Made by a program: the position numbers and the translations under genes. Positions 1 through 5,743 of a DNA stretch of 7,942 nucleotides are shown in pieces (within the stretch, counting starts at the first letter, position 1; each line of letters opens with the position of its first letter). The stretch comes from an uncultured Collinsella sp. (GTDB taxonomy: Bacteria; Actinomycetota; Coriobacteriia; Coriobacteriales; Coriobacteriaceae), in NCBI GenBank assembly GCA_959599615.1, contig CAUGKA010000089.1, positions 1 through 7,942 of the forward strand, given 5' to 3'. The notes below the pieces were generated by a model. It was given only the letters and a program-made list of their open reading frames with translations. It did no database searches and was not told the origin of the DNA.

Positions 1-1034
1 TCGCCCATCAGGTAGTGGACAAGTGCCTGCTCGCGGGCCTGGATGTTTTCGTAACCCACGGTGTTAACCAGGTAGTCGAGTGCCGCACCCGTGGCGAAGA
101 TGCCGGCGGCGTCCTGCGTGCCGGCCTCGAACTTCTCGGGGGCGGGCGCCCAGATGGCATCCTGCTCGGTGACCGAATCGATCATCTCGCCGCCGGTGAG
201 CATGGGCGGCATGGCGTTGAGCAGGTCCATCTTGCCCCACAGCACGCCGATGCCCATGGGGCCCATGGCCTTGTGCGCGCTAAAGGCAAAGAAGTCGGCG
301 CCCAGGTCGGTCACATCGACCGGCATGTGCGGTAGCGACTGCGCGCCGTCGACGACCAGATAGCCGCCGTACTTGTGCACGAGCTTGCCGAGGTTCTTGA
401 CCGGATTCTCGACGCCCAGCACGTTAGAGACCTGGCCAACGGCCAAGATCTTGGTTTTGGGGCCCACCTTGGACAGAACCTCCTCGGTCGTGAGTTGGCC
501 GGTCTTGGTGGGGTAGAGGTAGACGAGCTTGGCACCGGTCTCGCGGCAGACCTGCTGCCACGGGATCAGATTGGAGTGGTGCTCCATGATGGTGATGACG
601 ACCTCATCACCGGGCTCGAGTACCGTGGGTGCAAAGCTCTTGGCGACCAGGTTGAGCGACTCGCTCGTGTTGCGGGTGAAGACAACCTCGTTGGCCTGGG
701 GGGCGCCGATGACGTCGGCGATCTGCTGGCGCACCTTTGCGATGGCCTCGGTGGCTTCGACGGACAGCGAGTACAGGCCGCGCAGAGGGTTGGCGTTCAT
801 GCGCTGGTAGAAGTCGCGCTCGGCGTCGAGCACGCAGGCGGGGCGCTGCGCGGTGGCGGCGCTATCGAGGAAGGCGATCTCGGGGTGCTGTTGGAACAGC
901 GGGAACTGCGCCTTGTAGGGGTTGGTCTCGATATCGACGGTAGGCCAGCCGCGCGAGGCCTCGTCGCTGGCGTCGAGCTCCATAGGCTCCGGTGCGGTAC
1001 AGGTATCGCATTTAACGTGTTCGGTGTCGATCAT
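1..1034 (-). CDS. sufS: Cysteine desulfurase SufS, 3' end cut by window edge
   Basis: PLP-dependent cysteine desulfurase (class V aminotransferase fold) that takes sulfur from L-cysteine and passes it as persulfide to SUF assembly. The visible 344 residues contain the family landmarks: FLDSAATAQRP (55-65), the RNTSESLNLVA segment (121-131), MEHHSN (150-155) with the PLP-stacking histidine, VDGAQ (228-232) and the PLP-binding lysine K255 in FSAHKAMGPMGIG. The catalytic cysteine, expected near residue 390 by comparison with E. coli SufS C364, lies beyond position 1 and cannot be checked. The ATG at 1034 overlaps the sufD stop (ATGA) and is preceded by an AGGAGG Shine-Dalgarno at 1042-1047, which supports this start. 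About 36 residues precede the usual SufS N-terminus and contain C9-x-x-C12 with H6 nearby, which is unusual. Last visible gene of the operon; more genes may follow off the edge. Confidence 0.95.
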   Translation of the reverse strand, partial: MIDTEHVKCDTCTAPEPMELDASDEASRGWPTVDIETNPYKAQFPLFQQHPEIAFLDSAATAQRPACVLDAERDFYQRMNANPLRGLYSLSVEATEAIAKVRQQIADVIGAPQANEVVFTRNTSESLNLVAKSFAPTVLEPGDEVVITIMEHHSNLIPWQQVCRETGAKLVYLYPTKTGQLTTEEVLSKVGPKTKILAVGQVSNVLGVENPVKNLGKLVHKYGGYLVVDGAQSLPHMPVDVTDLGADFFAFSAHKAMGPMGIGVLWGKMDLLNAMPPMLTGGEMIDSVTEQDAIWAPAPEKFEAGTQDAAGIFATGAALDYLVNTVGYENIQAREQALVHYLMG

Positions 1035-2302
1035 GCGAGCTCCTCCTCAAAGTTATCGATCAGGTTGTTGCCCAAGCGGACGACGGCGGCGCGGGTGCGC
1101 TCATCGGTGGCGGAAATCGCGGCGTCCTCCAGCTTGGCGCGGATGAACAGGTCCTCGGCGGCGCTTTGGCCAAGGCCGCGGCAGGCGAGGTAGAACAGCT
1201 GCTCGTCGCGGACGTGGCCGATGGTAGCGCCGTGGTTGCCGGCGACGTCGTCCTCGTCGCAGAGGATGACGGGGACGGTCTTGTTGTCGACGCCCTTGTT
1301 GGCCAGCAGCACGGTTTCGCGCTCGGTGCCGACGGCACCCTTGCAGCCGTGCACGAGGTCGATGGTGCCGCGGTAGACCTTCTTGGACGTGCCGGTCAGC
1401 ACGCCGTTGGCGTCGATCTCACACTCGGTCTTGCGACCACGGTGGCGCAGCTCGTAGTTAAAGTCGCGCACCTGCTCGCGGGCGCCCAGGTAATCGGTAT
1501 CGATGGTCACCTTGGCGGTATCGCCCAGCAGGTCGCCGGCAAGGCCGGTGGCGCTGGCGCCGGCACCCAAGACAGTGTGCTGCACGTTGACGCGCGCGCC
1601 CTCGTCCAGGAACAGGCCGGTGTCATCGAGTGCGATCCAGCTGTCGTCGAGCGTCTGTGTGCAGGTCACGTTGACGGTGGCGTACTCGTGGGCGCAGACG
1701 CGCAGCACGGAGCCCACGACGCCCTCGCCGCTAACGGGAGAGTCTAGGGCAATCTGCAGGTCGAGCGTTGCCTGCGGGCGGGCGACGACGTCGATGGCGG
1801 CGATGGCCGCGGCGGCATCGATGCCGCTCGCGCGCACAGTAACCGTGGCGTGCTTGTATGCGGGCACATCGATGACGATGCGCTTGGTAGCGTGGTCTGC
1901 CAGATATGTGTAGGCAGCCTCGCCCATGCCGGTTTCGAAGGCCTCAGCGGGGGAGAGCTCCTCCTCGAGCTTGATGGCGCCGGCCTGGTAGACCGAGGTG
2001 GCGGGCACGTCGAGCTCGGTTTCGGGCGTGATGCGGGCGCGGTCGTCGGCATCACCAGGGGCAAAGGCGCGGCGCTCGGGGAAACGCTCGGCCATGGCTT
2101 CCATGGCGGCGTCGAACGCGTCTGTCACGCCAGTAAACTGCTCGTTCAAGCCTTCGACCTCAATGGTCTCGGCGGGAGCGGCGGCAAGCTCGTCAGAGAG
2201 CTCGAGCTTGGTCTGGTTCATCTTGAGCCAGCCCCAAGTGGCGGCAGGCATCGCGTTGACCTGCTCGAGCGTGGTGGCAGCGGTGTTCGTGGTCTGGTTC
2301 AT
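1031..2302 (-). CDS. sufD: Fe-S cluster assembly protein SufD
   Basis: SufD partners SufB in the cytosolic SufBC2D scaffold, where clusters are built using ATP hydrolysis by SufC. The product is 423 residues, the usual size. An acidic, alanine-rich N-terminal half (about 1-130) precedes the right-handed beta-helix core shared by SufB and SufD. Near the C-terminus is the conserved segment DVAGNHGATIGH (352-363), with H357 in the place of the E. coli SufD histidine (H360) implicated at the SufB-SufD interface, followed by the LFYLACRGL helix (369-377) typical of the family. The ATG at 2302 shares its A with the sufB stop (TAATG) and has AAGGAG about 10 bases upstream, inside sufB. The frame stays open further upstream, but that part is only a shadow of sufB. 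The stop overlaps the sufS start. The overlaps imply translational coupling. Confidence 0.95.
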   Translation of the reverse strand: MNQTTNTAATTLEQVNAMPAATWGWLKMNQTKLELSDELAAAPAETIEVEGLNEQFTGVTDAFDAAMEAMAERFPERRAFAPGDADDRARITPETELDVPATSVYQAGAIKLEEELSPAEAFETGMGEAAYTYLADHATKRIVIDVPAYKHATVTVRASGIDAAAAIAAIDVVARPQATLDLQIALDSPVSGEGVVGSVLRVCAHEYATVNVTCTQTLDDSWIALDDTGLFLDEGARVNVQHTVLGAGASATGLAGDLLGDTAKVTIDTDYLGAREQVRDFNYELRHRGRKTECEIDANGVLTGTSKKVYRGTIDLVHGCKGAVGTERETVLLANKGVDNKTVPVILCDEDDVAGNHGATIGHVRDEQLFYLACRGLGQSAAEDLFIRAKLEDAAISATDERTRAAVVRLGNNLIDNFEEELA

Positions 2303-3714
2303 TATCCGATCGCTCCTTCCATCTCGAGCTTGATCAGGTTGTTCATCTCGACGGCGTACTCCAGCGGCAGCTCCTTGGAGACCGGGTTGGCAAAGCCGTT
2401 GACGATCATGGTGCGGGCCTCTTCCTCCGAGATGCCGCGGCTCATCAGGTAGAACACCTTGTCGTCGCCGATGCGGCCGATGGTGGCCTCGTGGCCGATG
2501 TCGACATTCTTGGCGCGGATGTCCATGGCGGGGATGGTGTCGGAGCGGCTCTGATCGTCGAGCATGAGCGACTGGCAGCTCACGGTTGCCTTGGAGCCCT
2601 CGGCCTTGGGCGTGGCCACAATAGAGCTGCGGAACGTCTGGATGCCGCCGCTCTTGGAGATGCCCTTGGTCTCGACAGTTGCCGAGGTCTCGGGCGCGTT
2701 GAGCACGACCTTGCAGCCGGTATCCAGGTTCTGGCCGGCGCCGGCAAAGGTGATGCCGGTAAAGCTCGAGCGGGCGCGACGGCCGTTGAGCACGCTCATG
2801 GGGTAGAGGTAGCCCACGTGGCTGCCGAAGGAGCCACTGATCCACTCGATGTCGCCGTCCTCGTCCACGCGCGCACGCTTGGTGTTGAGGTTGTACATGT
2901 TCTTGGACCAGTTCTCGATGGTCGAGTAGCGCAGGTGCGCACGCTTGCCCACAAAGAGCTCGACGGCGCCGGCGTGGAGGTTAGCCACGTTGTACTTGGG
3001 CGCGGAGCAACCCTCAATGAAGTGCAGGTCGGCGTCGTCCTCGACGATGATGAGCGTGTGCTCAAACTGGCCGGCGCCCTTGGCGTTAAGGCGGAAGTAG
3101 CTCTGCAGCGGGAAGTCCAACTTGGTGCCCTTGGGCACGTAGACAAACGAGCCGCCCGACCACACGGCACCGTGCAGGGCCGCAAACTTGTGGTCGGTGG
3201 GCGGGATGAGCGTCATAAACTTCTCGTGGATGAGCGGCTCCCACTGCGGGTCGTGCAGGGCCTCCTCGATGCCGGAGTAGACGATGCCCATCTTGGACGC
3301 CGTGTCCTGCATGTTGTGGTAGACGAGTTCGGAGTCGTACTGCGCGCCGACGCCTGCCAGGTAGCTGCGCTCGGCCTCGGGGATGCCCAGGCGCTCAAAG
3401 GTGTTCTTGATGTCGTTGGGCACCGACTCCCAGTCGTGCTTTTGGTCGGTGTTGGGCTTGACATAGGTGACGATGTTGTCCATGTCTAGGCCCTCGATGG
3501 AGGGGCCCCATGTCGGATTGGGGAAGCGGTTGAAGATCTCGAGAGACTTTAAGCGCAGGTCGAGCATCCACTGCGGCTCGTCCTTCTTGGCGCTGATCTC
3601 GCGCACGATGTCGGGCGTGATGCCGGCGTCGAGGCGCTCAAATCCCTCCTCGCCGTAGGTGAAGTCGTAGAGGCTGCGGTCGATGTCCGCGACCTCGGTG
3701 CGGTTCTTGGTCAT
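2302..3714 (-). CDS. sufB: Fe-S cluster assembly protein SufB
   Basis: SufB is the scaffold subunit that receives sulfur from the desulfurase relay and, with SufD and SufC, assembles Fe-S clusters in the cytosol. The protein has 470 residues, full length for the family. The N-terminal helical region (about 1-170) carries FNRFPNPTWGPS (61-72). The beta-helix follows, with VWSGGSFVYVPKGTKLDFPLQ-type sequence around 184-204. The assembly-site motif VSCQSLMLDD has C380 in the place of E. coli SufB C405. GHEATIGRIGDD (407-418) supplies H408 and E409 in the place of the E. coli H433/E434 pair. The C-terminus NLIKLEMEGAIG is typical. The start at 3714 has AAGGGG (3722-3727) seven bases upstream, overlapping the sufC stop. 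Twelve bases separate it from sufC and it overlaps sufD by one base. Residues are placed by recalled similarity, not by a computed alignment. Confidence 0.97.
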   Translation of the reverse strand: MTKNRTEVADIDRSLYDFTYGEEGFERLDAGITPDIVREISAKKDEPQWMLDLRLKSLEIFNRFPNPTWGPSIEGLDMDNIVTYVKPNTDQKHDWESVPNDIKNTFERLGIPEAERSYLAGVGAQYDSELVYHNMQDTASKMGIVYSGIEEALHDPQWEPLIHEKFMTLIPPTDHKFAALHGAVWSGGSFVYVPKGTKLDFPLQSYFRLNAKGAGQFEHTLIIVEDDADLHFIEGCSAPKYNVANLHAGAVELFVGKRAHLRYSTIENWSKNMYNLNTKRARVDEDGDIEWISGSFGSHVGYLYPMSVLNGRRARSSFTGITFAGAGQNLDTGCKVVLNAPETSATVETKGISKSGGIQTFRSSIVATPKAEGSKATVSCQSLMLDDQSRSDTIPAMDIRAKNVDIGHEATIGRIGDDKVFYLMSRGISEEEARTMIVNGFANPVSKELPLEYAVEMNNLIKLEMEGAIG

Positions 3715-3726
3715 TGCGTCGCCCCT

Positions 3727-4527
3727 TTACGCCTGCTGCTCGGCAGCGGCGGCCTCGGCCTGGGCGCGCTGCTCGGCGGCCTCGCGCTCGAAGGTCTCAA
3801 AGCCGTTCTTGTCGATCCAGGGGATGAGCGAGGCGTCGTCCTCGCGCACGATGTGACCCTTGACCATAACGTGGACGCGGTCGACATCCAGGTGCTCCAA
3901 GATGCGCGTGTTATGCGTGATGATGAGCATGGAGCCGTCGCAACTCTTGCGGTAGGCGTCCATGCCGTGGCTGACGGTGGACAGGGCGTCGACGTCCAGG
4001 CCGGAGTCGGTCTCGTCCAGGATGGCGAGCTTGGGCTGCAGCAGCAGAAGCTGGAGCATCTCGACCTTCTTTTTCTCGCCGCCCGAGAAGCCCACGCCCA
4101 GCTCACGGTTGAGGTAGGCGGTATCCATGTTAAGCTCGGCCGCGAGCTCCTTGACGCGACGGCGGAACTCCTTGCCCTTCATCTCCAGGCCGGGGCGGCC
4201 GGCGATGCTGGCGCGCAAAAAGCTCGACAGCGGCACGCCCGGGATCTCGACCGGGGCCTGGAAGCTCAGAAACAGGCCAGCGCGCGAACGCTTGTCGGTG
4301 GTGAGCTCGGTGATGTCCTGGCCGTCAAAGACGATGCGGCCGTCGTTGACCGTGTAGACGGGGTCGCCCATGACCAGGTGGCCGAGGGTAGACTTGCCGG
4401 CGCCGTTGGGTCCCATCAGCACGTGGGTCTCGCCGGCGGCGACGTTGAGGTTGACGTTGTGGAGGATGGTCTTCTCGTCCACGGAGGCGGTCAGACCTTC
4501 GATGGAAAGCAGCGGATTTGCGCTCAT
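3727..4527 (-). CDS. sufC: Fe-S cluster assembly ATPase SufC
   Basis: ABC-type ATPase that binds SufB and SufD and drives cluster assembly by ATP hydrolysis; despite the ABC fold it is cytosolic and not a transporter. From the chosen start it is 266 residues: Walker A GPNGAGKS (39-46), Q-loop glutamine in SFQAPVEIPG (Q90), the SufC-type signature FSGGEKKK (147-154), Walker B LAILDETDSGLD (167-178) and the H-loop IITHN with H205. The last 20 or so residues are an Ala/Glu/Gln-rich tail that makes it somewhat longer than the usual 250. I chose the ATG at 4527 because AGAGGG lies five bases upstream and the protein then begins with the family-typical MSANPLLSIEGL. An in-frame ATG at 4557 would add ten residues but lacks a well-spaced ribosome site. 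First gene of the suf operon, divergent from the Rrf2 regulator. Confidence 0.96.
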   Translation of the reverse strand: MSANPLLSIEGLTASVDEKTILHNVNLNVAAGETHVLMGPNGAGKSTLGHLVMGDPVYTVNDGRIVFDGQDITELTTDKRSRAGLFLSFQAPVEIPGVPLSSFLRASIAGRPGLEMKGKEFRRRVKELAAELNMDTAYLNRELGVGFSGGEKKKVEMLQLLLLQPKLAILDETDSGLDVDALSTVSHGMDAYRKSCDGSMLIITHNTRILEHLDVDRVHVMVKGHIVREDDASLIPWIDKNGFETFEREAAEQRAQAEAAAAEQQA

Positions 4528-4532
4528 GCTGT

Positions 4533-4538
4533 CCCTCT
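4533..4538 (-). promoter_or_regulatory. sufC ribosome binding site (decides the start)
   Basis: On the minus strand this reads AGAGGG, five bases before the ATG at 4527. The alternative in-frame ATG at 4557 has only a distant AGGG, about 13 bases upstream, so this site favours the shorter 266-residue SufC. Confidence 0.7.
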
Positions 4539-4591
4539 CTGTATATGGTGTACTCATAGGTGTACGAAACCCTAGGAATCTTCTCGGAATA

Positions 4592-4619
4592 AAGTTACTA
4601 TGGGTTCGGCGTTAGTCAA
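4592..4619 (-). promoter_or_regulatory. Candidate suf operon promoter
   Basis: On the minus strand TTGACT (4614-4619), a five-of-six match to the -35 consensus, is followed after 16 bases by TAACTT (4592-4597), a poor three-of-six -10 element. Transcription would start near 4585 and leave about 58 bases of leader before sufC. A strong -35 with a weak -10 fits a regulated promoter, but the -10 assignment is uncertain. The -35 overlaps one arm of the TTAGTC/GACTAA dyad. Confidence 0.45.
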
Positions 4620-4635
4620 GGGAAAACCCGACTAA
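4612..4635. promoter_or_regulatory. TTAGTC-N12-GACTAA dyad over the suf -35 box
   Basis: TTAGTC (4612-4617) and GACTAA (4630-4635) are a perfect six-base inverted pair. Inside them GGG and CCC flank an AAAA loop, so the sequence could also fold as a bulged hairpin. The left arm overlaps the proposed suf -35 element. The words TAGTC and GACTA also occur in E. coli IscR type 1 sites, but there GACT comes first and AGTC second, the opposite order, so the likeness may be coincidental. Confidence 0.45.
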
Positions 4636-4656
4636 TCCACTCGACTTTTCAAATTC

Positions 4657-4731
4657 TGGGACAAAATTACCTGTTGTGTTTGTCCCACTTACTTAAGAAA
4701 TGGGACAAACAAACCTGGTTATGTTGTCCCA
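4657..4731. promoter_or_regulatory. Four-box TGGGACAA operator between sufC and the Rrf2 gene
   Basis: Four exact copies of an 8-mer lie in alternating orientation: TGGGACAA at 4657-4664, TTGTCCCA at 4680-4687, TGGGACAA at 4701-4708 and TTGTCCCA at 4724-4731. Boxes 1-2 and 3-4 each form TGGGACAA-N15-TTGTCCCA, a 31-bp dyad, and the two dyads repeat with a 44-bp period (23 of 31 positions identical). Boxes 2-3 extend to a perfect 11-base inverted pair (4677-4687 with 4701-4711). Box 4 ends eight bases before the Rrf2 ribosome site and overlaps a possible -10 (TATGTT, 4720-4725), for which I see no good -35. Position suggests autoregulation by the Rrf2 protein and perhaps control of suf. The binding protein is inferred. 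Confidence 0.75.
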
Positions 4732-4739
4732 GATGCGAT

Positions 4740-4745
4740 GGGAGG
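4740..4745 (+). promoter_or_regulatory. Rrf2 gene ribosome binding site (decides the start)
   Basis: GGGAGG lies six bases before the ATG at 4752. An in-frame ATG at 4674 would add 26 residues unlike any Rrf2 N-terminus and would place coding sequence across the operator boxes, so 4752 is preferred. Confidence 0.8.
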
Positions 4746-4751
4746 GTAGGT

Positions 4752-5183
4752 ATGCTCATTTCTTCTAAGGGCCGCTATGCCCTCCGACTGATGATCTATA
4801 TCGCAGCGCTTGGTGACGCCGAGGGCAAGATCGCCCTGCGCGAGGTCGCCGACCGCGAGCGTATCTCGCAAAAGTATCTGGAACAGCTGGTCCGTCCGCT
4901 CATGAAGGCGGGCCTACTTAAGAGCGTGCGCGGCAAGGGCGGCGGCTACATGATGGCCAAGGACCCGGCCGAGGTGCGTGCCGGCGACATCCTGCGCGCC
5001 GTCGAGGGCAGCACGGCTCCGGTGGCGTGCGATGGTATCGACAACAGCTGCGCCCGCAGCGATCTCTGCTCGACCGTCAAATTCTGGCGTGGTCTGGACG
5101 ACGTGATCGAAAAGTACGTCGACGGCGTGACGTTGGCCGACCTTGCTGCCGTCCCCGAGATCAACTTCGACATCAATCTGTAG
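4752..5183 (+). CDS. Rrf2 family transcriptional regulator, IscR-like, probable Fe-S sensor
   Basis: A 143-residue winged-helix DNA-binding protein of the Rrf2 family, which includes IscR, NsrR and CymR. The N-terminus MLISSKGRYALRLM matches the IscR-type start. The helix-turn-helix covers about residues 27-57 (IALREVADRERISQKYLEQL), followed by the wing with RGKGGGY (60-66). Three cysteines, C93, C100 and C106 (C-x6-C-x5-C), sit where IscR binds its cluster (C92, C98 and C104 in E. coli). The fourth E. coli ligand, H107, is not matched: the third residue after C106 is V109. The gene is divergent from the suf operon, so the likely job is repressing or balancing SUF expression according to Fe-S status and regulating itself through the TGGGACAA boxes. 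That role is inferred from family and position. The stop is followed after 12 bases by the next gene, suggesting cotranscription. Confidence 0.92.
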   Translation: MLISSKGRYALRLMIYIAALGDAEGKIALREVADRERISQKYLEQLVRPLMKAGLLKSVRGKGGGYMMAKDPAEVRAGDILRAVEGSTAPVACDGIDNSCARSDLCSTVKFWRGLDDVIEKYVDGVTLADLAAVPEINFDINL

Positions 5184-5195
5184 GGGCTGGCTTTC

Positions 5196-5615
5196 GTGAA
5201 GGCATACGAAGTCTTTGATTCGCGTCTGGCACTGCTAGAGACAGCTCGATTCCAAGATTTCGACAACGATTATGTTGTCTCCGGATGTGCGTATATCTAT
5301 GAGCAGGTTTTCGGTATCTCAATTACGCTCCTTAAACGTCTGCTCGAGTATGAGGGCGCCACGCTTGCCGCGTCGGGGTCTCCTCGTGCCATCTTGAAGG
5401 AGTCCTACCGATTCTACGACTTTATTGATGAGGCGGCCTGGCTAGATATGCTCAAAGACCGCAATACGAACGTCCATATCTATGACAACAAGCTCGCTCA
5501 AGATTTGATTCAGCGCATCTTGAACGTATATATTCCCGCTTTTTGTCAGTTGAGGGACGGGCTGATGGAGCGATACGGCGAGCTTCTGATGGCGCCCGAC
5601 GACCAGTTTGTTTAA
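5196..5615 (+). CDS. HI0074-type nucleotidyltransferase substrate-binding protein (HEPN-like), orphan
   Basis: A 139-residue all-helical protein resembling the nucleotidyltransferase substrate-binding family (HI0074 type), a branch of the HEPN-like four-helix bundles. Landmarks are the acidic and aromatic stretch AYIYEQVFGISITLLKRLL (32-50), SPRAIL (62-67), the tryptophan helix EAAWLDML (79-86) and RNTNVHIYD (89-97), with R89 and H94 spaced as RX4H. Members usually sit next to a small MNT-type nucleotidyltransferase (HI0073 type), and such pairs can act as toxin-antitoxin modules. No nucleotidyltransferase gene is adjacent here. The start is GTG at 5196, with GGGG nine bases upstream overlapping the Rrf2 stop. 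Three 60-base lines I counted are 43-48% GC, against about 70% in sampled lines of sufS and the Rrf2 gene, so acquisition by transfer is possible. Its function here is unknown, and a link to Fe-S control rests only on position. Confidence 0.8.
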   Translation: MKAYEVFDSRLALLETARFQDFDNDYVVSGCAYIYEQVFGISITLLKRLLEYEGATLAASGSPRAILKESYRFYDFIDEAAWLDMLKDRNTNVHIYDNKLAQDLIQRILNVYIPAFCQLRDGLMERYGELLMAPDDQFV

Positions 5616-5657
5616 TTCCTTAAGTTTTCGCGGAGAGTTGTTGCCGTTTACCGAGAG

Positions 5658-5673
5658 GTTGTTGTGCAACAAC
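5658..5673. promoter_or_regulatory. GTTGTTG-TG-CAACAAC palindrome upstream of the surface protein
   Basis: Perfect seven-base arms separated by two bases. The -35 element proposed for the surface protein (TTGTGC, 5662-5667) lies inside it, the usual place for a repressor operator. A partial direct repeat, GAGAGTTGTTG (5633-5643), lies about 20 bases upstream of the matching GAGAGGTTGTTG (5653-5664). Twelve bases of the palindrome recur at 7588-7599. Confidence 0.5.
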
Positions 5674-5690
5674 GGGTGAGCTGCAATACT
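5662..5690 (+). promoter_or_regulatory. Candidate promoter of the surface protein gene
   Basis: TTGTGC (5662-5667) and AATACT (5685-5690) are 17 bases apart. TG lies one base before the -10 (TGCAATACT), which gives an extended -10. The surrounding stretch from 5616 to 5743 is AT-richer than the coding regions. No terminator is visible after the preceding gene, so read-through is also possible. Confidence 0.4.
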
Positions 5691-5743
5691 TATTTTTATC
5701 TTTGCAAACTGCACTTTAACTATACCAATGCAGGGAGGATCTT

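Noticed and set aside
375..1193. Plus-strand open frame of 272 codons opposite sufS and the end of sufD
   Set aside because: It is antisense to well-supported genes, spans a gene junction and shows no domain. It is a codon-bias shadow.
2303..2845. Upstream extension of the sufD frame by 181 codons
   Set aside because: The extension is translated from an alternative frame of sufB and is Arg/Pro/His-rich nonsense. The real start is the TAATG at 2302 with its own ribosome site.
2491..3489. Long plus-strand open frame of 332 codons opposite sufB
   Set aside because: It lies fully antisense to sufB, whose motifs are unmistakable. Open antisense frames are common in GC-rich genes, and the product is a low-complexity Val/Gly/Ala/Asp sequence with no recognisable domain.
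3853..4575. Plus-strand open frame of 240 codons opposite sufC
   Set aside because: It is antisense to sufC, crosses the suf leader, and its product has no recognisable motif.
4657..4731. Possible CRISPR-like array or transcription terminator at the repeated boxes
   Set aside because: The repeats are only 8 bases, alternate in orientation and lack unique spacers of CRISPR length. The hairpins have no following T-tract. An operator fits better.
5616..5743. Terminator after the HEPN-like gene
   Set aside because: The only clear inverted repeat, at 5658-5673, has a two-base loop and no T-tract directly after it, so it is better read as an operator.
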